Positions 33,128 to 41,545 of a stretch of DNA of 45,429 bases are shown here, in pieces; the first letter of the stretch is position 1; each line of letters begins with the position of its first letter. Below the pieces are notes generated by a model, which ran no database searches, had not been told where the DNA came from, and saw only the letters and a program-made list of their open reading frames with translations. Source of the stretch: Oscillospiraceae bacterium (lineage in GTDB: Bacteria > Bacillota > Clostridia > Oscillospirales > Ruminococcaceae); assembly GCA_017468365.1 (NCBI GenBank), contig JAFUIS010000004.1, positions 1 through 45,429 of the forward strand, written 5' to 3'. The translations under genes and the position numbers were made by a program.

Positions 33128-34869
33128 GAATAATCATAGGTGAAGGTTCCTGCGGAATCGCTGCGGGTGCCTTAAAAGTACATAAAGCTCTTGAAAAAGC
33201 CGCCGAAGGAAAAAACATAAGGATCGGCATCACCGGATGTGTGGGAATGTGTTTTCTCGAGCCGATAGTCGACATTTATGACGAAGAAAAACTTGTAAAA
33301 AGACTTGTTAAAGTTTCGGAAAACGACGCTCAAAGAATAGTTTGTGCCGCAGAAAAAAACGATTATTCGGATATAGATGACCTTGTTATTTCAAAAGAGG
33401 ACGAAGAATTCCTTTCTCTTCAGACGAGGATAGCCCTTCGAAACTGCGGCATCACCGATCCGACCGCCATTGATGATTATCAAAAAAGAGGCGGATATAA
33501 AGCGCTGGAAAAAGCTCTTTCGATGTCGCCGGAAGAAGTAATAGAAGAAATCAAAGCTTCGGGTCTTGCAGGAAGAGGCGGAGCGGGTTTTCCCACCTGG
33601 TATAAATGGAGTGCCGCAAGAAAAAGCGAAAGCAAAACTAAATATCTTATATGCAACGCGGACGAAGGCGACCCGGGTGCTTTTATGGACAGGGCGGTTA
33701 TAGAATCCGATCCTCACGCGCTTATTGAAGGAATGCTCATCGGAGCATACGCCATTGGTGCCGCGGAGATGATAGTTTACGTAAGGGCGGAATATCCGCT
33801 GGCGATAAAGCGCCTTGAAAAAGCCATAAAAGACGCAAAAGAAGCAGGATTTATCGGCGAGAACATTCTCGAAAGCGGTTTTTCCTGCAAAATGAGAATA
33901 AAATCGGGAGCGGGTGCTTTCGTTTGCGGTGAAGAAACCGCGCTTATTGAATCTCTTGAAGGAAAACGCGGAATGCCGAGACTTAAACCGCCGTTTCCCG
34001 CACAGAGTGGATTTAAAGACGAACCTTCGAATATTAATAATGTCGAAACTTTTGCAAACGTTGCGTGGATAATCGCAAACGGCGGAAAAGAATTTTCAAA
34101 ACTCGGTACCGAAAACAGCAAAGGCACGAAGGTTTTCGCTCTTACCGGAAAGGTAAGAAAAAGCGGGCTTGTAGAAGTTCCAATGGGAATGACCCTTCGG
34201 GACGTTATCTATAAAATCGGCGGAGGAATAAAAAACGGAAAGAAGTTCAAGGCAGTTCAGCTTGGCGGACCTTCCGGCGGATGTATTCCGGAAGAACTTC
34301 TTGATACGGTGATAGATTATAAAGCGCTTTCCGAAACCGGCGCGATAATGGGTTCCGGCGGAATGGTCATAATGGATGAAGATACCTGTATGGTGGGTAT
34401 GTCGAAATTTTTTCTTGACTTCACTGCTGAGGAATCCTGCGGAAAATGCGTTCATTGCCGTATCGGTACGAAACGTATGCAGGAAATACTGACGCGAATG
34501 GTGAACGGAGAGGGAAGAGAAGACGACGTTTTGCTTCTTGAAGAACTTTGCAAAGCGATAAAAGACGGCGCGCTTTGCGGTCTTGGACAGACTGCACCGA
34601 ATCCGGTGCTCACCACTCTTAAATATTTCCGTGAGGAATACGACGAGCATATTTTTGAGCACCGCTGCCGCGCAAAGGAATGCACGGAATTGCTCACGTA
34701 TTCAATAGACGCTGAAAAATGCCGTGGATGTACCCTTTGTGCAAAAAAATGCCCGGCCAAAGCCATTGAAGGCGAAGTTAAAAAGCCGCACATAATAGAT
34801 AAAGAAAAATGCATCCGCTGCGGAGCGTGCTCAAAAGTCTGCCGCTTCGGAGCAGTGGTTGTTGAATAA
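33124..34869 (+). CDS. NuoF/HydB-like NADH-binding flavoprotein subunit
   Basis: 581 aa. N-terminal thioredoxin-like segment (GEGSCGIAAGA, TGCVGMCFLEP), in which one of the four usual cluster Cys positions is Ala. Then the Complex1 51-kDa core: FMN/NADH site GLAGRGGAGFPTWYKW, NADEGDPGAFMDR, GAGAFVCGEETALIES, an SLBB region and the [4Fe-4S] ESCGKCVHCRIG. The C-terminus adds two ferredoxin clusters (CRGCTLCAKKCPAK and CIRCGACSKVC). This is the layout of electron-bifurcating HydB/HndC/StnB subunits. It is followed 17 bp later by the GltD-like subunit. Confidence 0.95.
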   Translation: MRIIIGEGSCGIAAGALKVHKALEKAAEGKNIRIGITGCVGMCFLEPIVDIYDEEKLVKRLVKVSENDAQRIVCAAEKNDYSDIDDLVISKEDEEFLSLQTRIALRNCGITDPTAIDDYQKRGGYKALEKALSMSPEEVIEEIKASGLAGRGGAGFPTWYKWSAARKSESKTKYLICNADEGDPGAFMDRAVIESDPHALIEGMLIGAYAIGAAEMIVYVRAEYPLAIKRLEKAIKDAKEAGFIGENILESGFSCKMRIKSGAGAFVCGEETALIESLEGKRGMPRLKPPFPAQSGFKDEPSNINNVETFANVAWIIANGGKEFSKLGTENSKGTKVFALTGKVRKSGLVEVPMGMTLRDVIYKIGGGIKNGKKFKAVQLGGPSGGCIPEELLDTVIDYKALSETGAIMGSGGMVIMDEDTCMVGMSKFFLDFTAEESCGKCVHCRIGTKRMQEILTRMVNGEGREDDVLLLEELCKAIKDGALCGLGQTAPNPVLTTLKYFREEYDEHIFEHRCRAKECTELLTYSIDAEKCRGCTLCAKKCPAKAIEGEVKKPHIIDKEKCIRCGACSKVCRFGAVVVE

Positions 34870-34886
34870 GAAAGGAGGCGGCGTTT

Positions 34887-36917
34887 TTGGAAAAGATAAA
34901 AATCACGGTTAACGGAAAAGAAATTTTCGGAAAAAGCGGAGATACTGTTCTTAATATCGCCGCTGAAAACGGAATTGAGATTCCGAACCTCTGCCACAGC
35001 AAAGAACTTAAAAGTTTCGGTGCCTGCGGAATCTGTCTTGCAGAAGAAGAGGGAAACAAAAAGCTTATCCGAACCTGTTCTGCGGAAGCTTATGACGGAA
35101 TGATCATAAATACCGAAACCGAAAGAGTAAAAAGAGCGCGCAGCGCCGCACTTGAACTCATAATGAGTGACCACGAAGGAGACTGCGTGGGACCTTGCTC
35201 ATTAAATTGTCCGGCGCATACCGACGTTCAGGGTTATCTTAAAAAAATTGCCGAAGGAAAAGATTCCGAAGCGGTGGAAATAATCAAGAAAAAAATCCCG
35301 ATCCCGGCTTCCATAGGAAGGATATGTCCTCATCCTTGCGAGGCAAACTGCAGAAGAAGGCTTGTGGAAGAGCCGCTTTCGATAGCATATCTCAAAGCTT
35401 TTGCGGCGGATAAAGACCTTGAATCAAAATCTCCTTTCGTGCCGGAAATCGAAAAAGAAAGCGGCAAAAAAGTCGCGATAATCGGCGGAGGCCCTGCGGG
35501 ACTTGCGGCAGCATACAGACTCAGGATAAAAGGACATTCGGTTACCGTTTTTGATGCGATGCCAGAAATGGGCGGAATGCTCCGTTACGGAATTCCGGAA
35601 TACAGACTTCCCAAAGCGGTGCTGAAAAAAGAGACCGATGCCATTGAAAAACTCGGCATTGTTTTTAAAAACAACGTAAAAATCGGCGAAAACGAAGATT
35701 TTGAAAACATTAGAAAAGAATTCGATGCGGTTCTTATTGCCATAGGTGCCTGGAAAGATGCAAAAATTGGGTGTGCGGGCGAAGAACTTGATGGCGTTTT
35801 CAGCGGAATCGATTTTCTTCGGGAAGTTAACACCGGAAAAATTCCCGAAATCGGAAAAAAAGTCGCCGTTGTCGGCGGCGGAAACACCGCTATGGATGCC
35901 TGCCGCACCGCATTGAGATGCGGAGCAGAGGAAGTTTACGTAATCTACCGAAGAACAAGGGCGGAAGCACCGGCGGAAGATTCCGAAATAGAAGAGGCGG
36001 CAGAAGAAGGCGTTACTTTTAAATTCCTTACGAATCCGGACGAAATAATCGGAGAAGACGGAAAAGTAAAAGCCGTAAAACTTCAGGTCATGGAACTTGG
36101 GGAAGCGGATTCTTCGGGAAGAAAAAAACCGATGCCGGTTAAAGGAAAATTCGAGACCGTCGAGGTGGATTCCGTCATCACTGCTATCGGACAAAAATGC
36201 GACGCAAAGGGTTTCGGTTCCGTTGAGCTTACCCAAAAAGGAACAGTGCTCATGAACGAGCAAAACGGCGCGACGAATCTTGAAGGGGTTTTTGCCGCGG
36301 GCGACGCAGTAAACAAAGGAGCTTCAATTGCGATTGATGCTGTTGCCGAAGGCAACCTTGCGGCAAAAGCAATCGAAGCTTATCTTTGCGGAATGCCTTT
36401 TGAGGCTTTTGAGCACGCATATTCAAAGCGCGAAGTTTCGGAAAAAGATTATTTCGAAATCGTTAAAAAACCGCGAGAAAAAATGTCCGTTAAACCTGCA
36501 GGCGAAAGAAAAAAGACTTTTGACGAAGTTATAAATGGATTTTCAGAAGCACAGGCGAGAAACGAGGCTAAAAGATGCCTTGAATGCGGCTGTCACGACT
36601 TCGGTGAATGTAAGCTAATAAGATATGCGGACGAAAACCGCATAAATACGGGAAAATTCAAAGGTGTAAAGCATAATATCTTTACAGAAAGAAAATTGAT
36701 TTCCATAGAAAGAGACCAGGGAAAATGCATGCTTTGCGGACTTTGTGTAAGGGTTTGCGAAGAAAAAATCGGCAAAGGACTTCTGGGATTCAGAGGACGC
36801 GGATTCAAAACCGCCATAAAACCGGAGTTTGAGCATGGCTTTGAAATTGAAGGCTGCGCAAACTGTCTTGAATGCGCAAACATCTGTCCTACCGGTGCTT
36901 TGAAAATTATAAAATAA
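34887..36917 (+). CDS. HydA-N-terminus / GltD-like flavoprotein / ferredoxin fusion (Stn-type transhydrogenase subunit)
   Basis: 676 aa, TTG start 8 bases after AAAGGAGG. Modules in order: [2Fe-2S] (GACGIC…C, ~1-75), His-Cys3 [4Fe-4S] (HEGDCVGPCSLNC), GltD-like FeS helical part (CPHPCEANCRR), two Rossmann folds (VAIIGGGPAGLAAA and VAVVGGGNTAMDACR, FAD and NAD(P)H), then C-terminal [4Fe-4S] (CMLCGLCVRVC and CANCLECANICP). There is no H-cluster domain (no TSCCPxW), so it is not a hydrogenase. The NuoE-NuoF-GltD-type trio matches the published Stn (Sporomusa type Nfn) NAD/NADP/ferredoxin transhydrogenase architecture. Formate- or glutamate-linked alternatives are less supported because no further subunits are here. 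Confidence 0.88.
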   Translation: MEKIKITVNGKEIFGKSGDTVLNIAAENGIEIPNLCHSKELKSFGACGICLAEEEGNKKLIRTCSAEAYDGMIINTETERVKRARSAALELIMSDHEGDCVGPCSLNCPAHTDVQGYLKKIAEGKDSEAVEIIKKKIPIPASIGRICPHPCEANCRRRLVEEPLSIAYLKAFAADKDLESKSPFVPEIEKESGKKVAIIGGGPAGLAAAYRLRIKGHSVTVFDAMPEMGGMLRYGIPEYRLPKAVLKKETDAIEKLGIVFKNNVKIGENEDFENIRKEFDAVLIAIGAWKDAKIGCAGEELDGVFSGIDFLREVNTGKIPEIGKKVAVVGGGNTAMDACRTALRCGAEEVYVIYRRTRAEAPAEDSEIEEAAEEGVTFKFLTNPDEIIGEDGKVKAVKLQVMELGEADSSGRKKPMPVKGKFETVEVDSVITAIGQKCDAKGFGSVELTQKGTVLMNEQNGATNLEGVFAAGDAVNKGASIAIDAVAEGNLAAKAIEAYLCGMPFEAFEHAYSKREVSEKDYFEIVKKPREKMSVKPAGERKKTFDEVINGFSEAQARNEAKRCLECGCHDFGECKLIRYADENRINTGKFKGVKHNIFTERKLISIERDQGKCMLCGLCVRVCEEKIGKGLLGFRGRGFKTAIKPEFEHGFEIEGCANCLECANICPTGALKIIK

Positions 36918-36946
36918 AAAAGCCGCTCGAAAGAGCGGCTTTTTTG
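36915..36946. terminator. Bidirectional intrinsic terminator
   Basis: AAAAAAGCCGCTC / GAGCGGCTTTTTT, GAAA loop, between convergent genes. Confidence 0.93.
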
Positions 36947-36955
36947 GTGTGATGA

Positions 36956-37513
36956 TTATTCGGCGTAAACGGAATCTTCAAGGTGGAAACCGTTATATTT
37001 CTTATAGAATCTCCACATATGAAGCATGAGCATTGCTTCGCAGTAAAGGTCGATAAGAAGGAAAATGTAAGAGGGAAGTCCGTGGATTCCCATTGCGTGG
37101 GAAGTGAGTTCGACGGAGGTTGCGATAATATCGATCCACATATGGGTGATGAAGTGGTGGGACATATGGTGGTCGCTTGCTTTGTTTGCATATTTTGCAT
37201 AGTTGGTGCACATGAGATAAAGGAGCAAACAGAAGGCGGCTTTCGGAAGAAGTGCAACAAGATGTCCGATTTCTTCCCAAAGCATGATAAAGCTTGCGGT
37301 GGAGCAAACCATTGCGGTCATGATGGAAAGGGTGAAACCGCCGGTTTCACGATGAAGAAGATAAAGTCCTGCGGTGATGAGGACAAAGCCGAAGAAATCG
37401 AGAAGAGTTCCGATTTCAGGCCAAAGGAACTCAAGGTCTAGCGGAGCCAACATAAAGCACATACCGACGATTATCGGAATAGTGCCCTTGAGTTTGAGCT
37501 GGTCTTTTTTCAT
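36956..37513 (-). CDS. Polytopic membrane protein, His-rich loop, unknown function
   Basis: 185 aa from the ATG at 37513 (AGGGGG 10 bases upstream). About six hydrophobic segments: GTIPIIVGMCFMLAPL, TLLDFFGFVLITAGLYLL, SIMTAMVCSTASFIMLW, LLPKAAFCLLLYLMC and two more. A cytosolic or external loop carries NYAKYANKASDHHMSHHFITH with a cluster of His residues that could bind metal. No family recognised. A small hairpin (ATCCGG / CCGGAT) sits just before its RBS. Confidence 0.75.
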   Translation of the reverse strand: MKKDQLKLKGTIPIIVGMCFMLAPLDLEFLWPEIGTLLDFFGFVLITAGLYLLHRETGGFTLSIMTAMVCSTASFIMLWEEIGHLVALLPKAAFCLLLYLMCTNYAKYANKASDHHMSHHFITHMWIDIIATSVELTSHAMGIHGLPSYIFLLIDLYCEAMLMLHMWRFYKKYNGFHLEDSVYAE

Positions 37514-37576
37514 AATAAATAATCCCCCTGAATCCGGCATCAAACCGGATTTTCTTTTCTTTAAACAGTCTATATA

Positions 37577-37605
37577 TTTATAACATTGAAAAGAAAAAAA
37601 ATCAA
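37577..37605 (-). promoter_or_regulatory. Promoter of the 36956-37513 gene
   Basis: TTGATT (37600-37605), 17 bp, TATAAA (37577-37582) on minus. Confidence 0.65.
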
Positions 37606-37662
37606 CCTTTTTTGATAAATAAATCACGGTTGGTCGAATAAAATGGAAAAAAGTCGGTGCTA

Positions 37663-37691
37663 TTGAAAAAGACGGCGATTTAATGTATAAT
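37663..37691 (+). promoter_or_regulatory. Promoter of the ABC-F gene
   Basis: TTGAAA (37663-37668), 17 bp, TATAAT (37686-37691), 35 bp before the ATG. No attenuator-like leader is visible, unlike drug-induced ABC-F genes. Confidence 0.75.
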
Positions 37692-37726
37692 TAATTGGTT
37701 ATTTTAAGAAAGGAGGTTTTTGCCTT

Positions 37727-39637
37727 ATGATAATCGATCTTAACGGAATCTCAAAAAGCTTCGGGGCGAAAACCGTCCTTACGAACGTGGATCTTAAAAT
37801 TGAGGACCACGACAGGATCGGTCTTATTGGTGAAAACGGCGCCGGGAAATCGACTCTTCTCAATATCATAATCGGCGACCTTGAATATGACACAGGAACT
37901 TTTGCAAAAGGAACCGGGAAGAAAATAGGTTTTCTTCGTCAGGACAGCGGACTTGCCCTTGGAGGAACGATCATTTCCGAAATGCGTTCGGTTTTTGAGC
38001 CGGTTTTCAAAGCAGAAGAACGTATCCATGAACTTGAGCACCAAATGGCGACTCTTGAGCACGATTCCGAGGAATATCATTTGCTTCTTGCGGAATATGA
38101 GCACAAAAAGAACTTTTTTGAAGCGAACGACGGTTATAATGTCGAAGTCAAAATAAATACCATTCTTACCGGTATGGGATTCAGCACTTTCGATCCGGAA
38201 ACTTCGGTTGACAGACTTTCGGGCGGTGAAAGAACGCGCCTTGCATTGGCAAAACTTTTGCTTGAAGGCCCGGAGCTTCTTATGCTGGACGAACCTACCA
38301 ACCACCTTGACTTCAAAACTCTCACATGGCTCGAGGATTATCTCACTGCTTATAAGGGCGCCATTCTTACCGTTTCTCACGACAGATATTTTCTCGATAA
38401 AATCGTGAACATCGTCTGCGAAGTTGAAAACAAGACCCTTGTGCGCTACAATGCGGGATATACCAAATATCTCGACCTTAAAGCCGCAAGACTTACCCGC
38501 ATGCAGAAGGAATATGACCGCCAGATGCGCGAAATTGCGGAACTTGAGGATTTCATCGCCAGAAATAAGGTGCGCGCTTCAACCACAAAACGCGCCCAGG
38601 CCCGCGAAAAAGAAATCGAGCATATGGAGATAAAAGAAAGACCGACCCCGCCGCCGAAACCTCCGAAATTCCGTTTTGGATACGAGCGCGAGCCGGTAAA
38701 AGATGTTCTTTTTGTAAAAAATCTTCGTCTTGAAGTGGGCGAAGGTTTTGAGAAAAAGCTTCTTAATCCTTCCGTTGATCTTGAAGTTCGCAGGGGCGAA
38801 AAAATCGCTCTTGTGGGAATGAACGGAGTCGGAAAAAGTACTTTTATAAAAACTCTTCTTGGAATTTTGCCACATGACGGTGGAATCATAGAATGGGGAC
38901 GGAATGTAAGGACCGGCTATTATGACCAGCATAACAGCTATCTTACGGGCTCAAAAACGATGCTTGACGAGATGTGGGATATGTTTCCACGTTCTGACGA
39001 ACTGACCCTCAGAACGGCGCTGGGACGTGCAAGACTTACCGGCGACAATGTGTTTAAACGCATCGACGTTCTTTCCGGCGGGGAAAAAGCAAGACTCAGT
39101 TTTGCGGCGCTGACTCTTAAAGACGCCAACGTTCTTCTTCTTGACGAACCGACGAACCATATGGATATTGCCTGTAAAGAAGCTCTTGATGAAGCGCTTC
39201 GCGAATATACCGGAACGATAATCATGGTAAGCCACGACCGTTATCTTCTCAACCGTGTTCCGACCAAGATAATCGAAATGTTCCCGGACCATCTTTCAGC
39301 GTATGAAGGCGGATATGACGATTATATGCGCCTCAAAGAAGAGGTTGCGGCACCGGTAAAAGAAGCGAAAAAGCCTTCGGCAAACGAAACGGTGTATTAC
39401 CGCTCGAAACAGCAAAAAAGCGAGGACGCAAAACGCCGCAACCGTCTTAAAGCGGTCGAACAGGAAATTTCCGATGCTGACGATCGCCTTGCGCAAATCG
39501 AAAAGGAAATGGCAGACCCGGAAATCTGTGCGGACTATGAAAAAATGGCTGCGCTTTGTGCCGAAATGGAAGAACTTAAAAACCGCCAGAACGACCTTAT
39601 GGACGAATGGGCAGAACTTTCGGAGGAACTTGCATGA
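37727..39637 (+). CDS. ABC-F family ATPase (ribosome-associated type)
   Basis: 636 aa soluble tandem ABC protein without membrane domain. First ABC: GENGAGKST, LSGGERTRLALAKLLL, MLDEPTNHLD. Second: GMNGVGKST, LSGGEKARLSFAALTL, LLDEPTNHMD. Between them lies the ~80-residue P-site tRNA-interaction linker rich in Arg/Lys/Glu (LTRMQKEYDRQMREIAELED). The C-terminal ~100 residues are a charged coiled coil (KKPSANETVYYRSKQQKSEDAKRR onward). Probably a translation factor of the YfmR/Uup/YdiF type that rescues or adjusts stalled ribosomes; resistance function not indicated. GGAGG upstream; ATGA overlap with the next gene. Confidence 0.96.
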   Translation: MIIDLNGISKSFGAKTVLTNVDLKIEDHDRIGLIGENGAGKSTLLNIIIGDLEYDTGTFAKGTGKKIGFLRQDSGLALGGTIISEMRSVFEPVFKAEERIHELEHQMATLEHDSEEYHLLLAEYEHKKNFFEANDGYNVEVKINTILTGMGFSTFDPETSVDRLSGGERTRLALAKLLLEGPELLMLDEPTNHLDFKTLTWLEDYLTAYKGAILTVSHDRYFLDKIVNIVCEVENKTLVRYNAGYTKYLDLKAARLTRMQKEYDRQMREIAELEDFIARNKVRASTTKRAQAREKEIEHMEIKERPTPPPKPPKFRFGYEREPVKDVLFVKNLRLEVGEGFEKKLLNPSVDLEVRRGEKIALVGMNGVGKSTFIKTLLGILPHDGGIIEWGRNVRTGYYDQHNSYLTGSKTMLDEMWDMFPRSDELTLRTALGRARLTGDNVFKRIDVLSGGEKARLSFAALTLKDANVLLLDEPTNHMDIACKEALDEALREYTGTIIMVSHDRYLLNRVPTKIIEMFPDHLSAYEGGYDDYMRLKEEVAAPVKEAKKPSANETVYYRSKQQKSEDAKRRNRLKAVEQEISDADDRLAQIEKEMADPEICADYEKMAALCAEMEELKNRQNDLMDEWAELSEELA

Positions 39638-40242
39638 GAGAATACGTACCTTTTATACTCGGCGCGGCATTGCTATGCGGATTTTTGGGAACACTTATTG
39701 CAAAAAACGCAAAAAGGAAATCAAGCTATGCGATGCTTTATGTTTCTGCAGCGCTTGCGGTAATCACCCTTGTGGGAGTTGTTGCTTCTGCGGCTTTCCT
39801 TTTCCTTCCGGAAAAACAGAAAGCGGATATTGAGGTGCCGGCAATTATCATAAATGACGAGACCGGCGAAAGCGAAAACACCGTCCTTAAATTCGAAGGC
39901 GAATGGACATATGGAAATCTTCTTAAAAAGCAGAAAAGTTATGTAGGAGAGATTTCGATAGAGGCTCTTGATTTTACAAATGATGATGATCTTTGGGAAC
40001 TTGAACTTCAGTTTGAACCGACGGACGACGAAGGCAAAATTAAAACCATAATGTCTGCATTTTTCTATAACTCCACCGAGAACAAAGGAATTGCATCAGG
40101 TGTCCTTTGGGCAAACAGAGCCGGAGAAAAATATGTTATGACCGTTGTTCCTCAGGGAGAGGAAAGCGGCTATACCGTTATTGCACCGGCTGAAAGTATC
40201 GAAGAGGCTCTTGAACTTAAAGCTGCTTTCGGACTTAACTGA
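39634..40242 (+). CDS. Membrane-anchored protein of unknown function
   Basis: 202 aa from the ATG at 39634, overlapping the ABC-F stop (ATGA), with GGAGG 7 bases upstream. Two N-terminal hydrophobic segments (YVPFILGAALLCGFLGTLIA and AMLYVSAALAVITLVGVV) are followed by an exported acidic domain (DIEVPAIIINDETGESENTV…). No family recognised. Translational coupling to the ABC-F gene is clear but its meaning is not. Confidence 0.78.
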   Translation: MREYVPFILGAALLCGFLGTLIAKNAKRKSSYAMLYVSAALAVITLVGVVASAAFLFLPEKQKADIEVPAIIINDETGESENTVLKFEGEWTYGNLLKKQKSYVGEISIEALDFTNDDDLWELELQFEPTDDEGKIKTIMSAFFYNSTENKGIASGVLWANRAGEKYVMTVVPQGEESGYTVIAPAESIEEALELKAAFGLN

Positions 40243-40253
40243 ACAAAAAAAGA

Positions 40254-40290
40254 AAAGCCCTCCGCAAAATGCGGAGGGCGATTTTTATTT
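40254..40290. terminator. Bidirectional intrinsic terminator
   Basis: GCCCTCCGC / GCGGAGGGC stem, AAAAT loop, T-rich on the right and A-rich on the left. It lies between convergent genes. Confidence 0.88.
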
Positions 40291-40291
40291 C

Positions 40292-40465
40292 TTATTCAAC
40301 AACTGCATAGCAGCAACGAACGGGAGAATAGATCTTTTCTTCTGCTTTAAGTTCTTTGATTGCTTTGGAAACGGCGTCTTTATCTTCGCCGAGAGCTGCT
40401 GCGATTTCGCCGGGACGAAGGGGTTTTTCTGCGTTTTTAAGGACTTCGAGGATTCTTTCTTTCAT
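40292..40465 (-). CDS. 57-aa winged-helix transcriptional regulator
   Basis: Found by reading the minus strand: AAAGGAG 9 bases before the ATG at 40465, TAA at 40292. Translation MKERILEVLKNAEKPLRPGEI, then AAALGEDKDAVSKAIKEL and KAEEKIYSPVRCCYAVVE. This is the helix-turn-helix-wing pattern of small MarR/ArsR-like winged helices ('…PLRPGEIAAALG-x-DKDAVSKAIKELKAEEKI…' recognition helix then a wing). A CC pair in the wing might sense thiols or metal. A consensus promoter and a perfect 24-bp palindrome lie just upstream, suggesting autoregulation. Confidence 0.85.
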   Translation of the reverse strand: MKERILEVLKNAEKPLRPGEIAAALGEDKDAVSKAIKELKAEEKIYSPVRCCYAVVE

Positions 40466-40494
40466 GATGTTAAATCTCCTTTCAATTTAGAAGA

Positions 40495-40518
40495 ATTAAT
40501 TCCTAAATAGGAATTAAT
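40495..40518. promoter_or_regulatory. Perfect palindromic operator candidate
   Basis: ATTAATTCCTA-AA-TAGGAATTAAT: two 11-bp arms around a 2-bp centre. It lies between the -10 of the winged-helix gene and its RBS. Confidence 0.7.
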
Positions 40519-40536
40519 ATTATTTATTACAATTGC

Positions 40537-40565
40537 ATTATATACTATATTTTTCCGTTTGTCCA
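40537..40565 (-). promoter_or_regulatory. Promoter of the 57-aa regulator
   Basis: TGGACA (40560-40565), 17 bp, TATAAT (40537-40542) on minus. Confidence 0.75.
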
Positions 40566-40593
40566 TAGGAAAATGCAAAATTTTTTAAAAAAT

Positions 40594-41448
40594 TTATTTT
40601 GTGGAATTTTTCATGCAGACGACAGAACGTTCGGGAACTCCGACAAATTCCGCAATAGTGGGGCATTTTATCATGAGCAGGAAATAAAGGTTTTCTTTTT
40701 CGTCGCTCAGGGATTCATAGTTGCCCTGACCTTTTGAAATGATAAGGTCCGCTCTGTGATAAAGTTTTCGAAAATCCTCGCTTGTGCGGTCAAGAACAGT
40801 TCCCAGGGAACAGTCGCCGTTTTCGATTATTTCGGCAAGTTCGTCCATTTTTACCGAAAGGGCGTCTTCTTTTGTGTTGTCGTTTGCAGCGGGCATTCCC
40901 CGAACAGCAAAATAAACTTTGCAGTCGGGATTTATATTTTTAATTTGTTTTATTAGAAGTTTATCAAGGCATATTTCACCGCAGTTATCGCCGAGATAGA
41001 GAACTGTGTTTGCCTTTTTGATGTCGGAAAGGAGTTTTTCGCTGTCGTCAACGGCGAATTCAAGGGATTCAGCAGTGGTAAAAAGCTTTGCGACTTCGCT
41101 TTCGATATCCACTCTTACGGCGCTGAAATCAACAATGTTTCCCAGAATAGCGAATTTTACGGCGTCTTTGAAAGAAGTGATTTTTTCTTCGAAAAGGGGA
41201 AGCTTTTCCTCAAAATAGCGGTTGTAATAATCTTTCAGGTTCTTATAAGGATCGTAAACGCCGGTTTTTTTTGCAAGCATGGAATAAATTTCGCCGCTTA
41301 CGGCAGGACTTGATTTTGAATAATCCGCGACGCTTAAAATTCGAAGAGCTTCGCGAAGGATTTCTTCGCGGTTTTCTGCACCGAGCATATCTTCGGTTTT
41401 TATGACCTGTTTTAAAAGGCAGGGAAAACAATGTTCGCTTATTTTCAT
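40594..41448 (-). CDS. DUF89 / ARMT1-like damage-control phosphatase
   Basis: 284 aa. N-terminal CFPCLLKQ, then the DUF89 metal-phosphatase core: YLGDNCGEICLDKLLI (the conserved DN pair binding metal), KVYFAVRGMPAANDNTKEDA, ADLIISKGQGNYESLSD and the C-terminal MIKCPTIAEFVGVPERSVVC. The family hydrolyses damaged or excess sugar phosphates or nucleotides; the exact substrate of the prokaryotic subfamily with CxxC is not settled. Stand-alone gene. Confidence 0.92.
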   Translation of the reverse strand: MKISEHCFPCLLKQVIKTEDMLGAENREEILREALRILSVADYSKSSPAVSGEIYSMLAKKTGVYDPYKNLKDYYNRYFEEKLPLFEEKITSFKDAVKFAILGNIVDFSAVRVDIESEVAKLFTTAESLEFAVDDSEKLLSDIKKANTVLYLGDNCGEICLDKLLIKQIKNINPDCKVYFAVRGMPAANDNTKEDALSVKMDELAEIIENGDCSLGTVLDRTSEDFRKLYHRADLIISKGQGNYESLSDEKENLYFLLMIKCPTIAEFVGVPERSVVCMKNSTK

Positions 41449-41510
41449 AAAATCACTTCTTTTCTGCGGTTTATAAGAATATTATATATCGCATTTTTGA
41501 AAATGTACAG

Positions 41511-41545
41511 AAAAAAGTGCCTGCCGTAAGGCAGGCACTTTTTTA
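41511..41545 (-). terminator. Intrinsic terminator of the LytTR-DUF3021 unit
   Basis: AAAAAAGTGCCTGCC / GGCAGGCACTTTTTT, overlapping the DUF3021 stop. Confidence 0.92.

Noticed and set aside
34887-36917. [FeFe] hydrogenase
   Set aside because: The N-terminal FeS modules fit, but no H-cluster motif exists; the core is GltD-like with two Rossmann folds.
36915-36960. Riboswitch between the Stn-like genes and the membrane protein
   Set aside because: The structure is a plain bidirectional terminator; the small ATCCGG/CCGGAT hairpin near 37530-37550 is too simple to call an aptamer.
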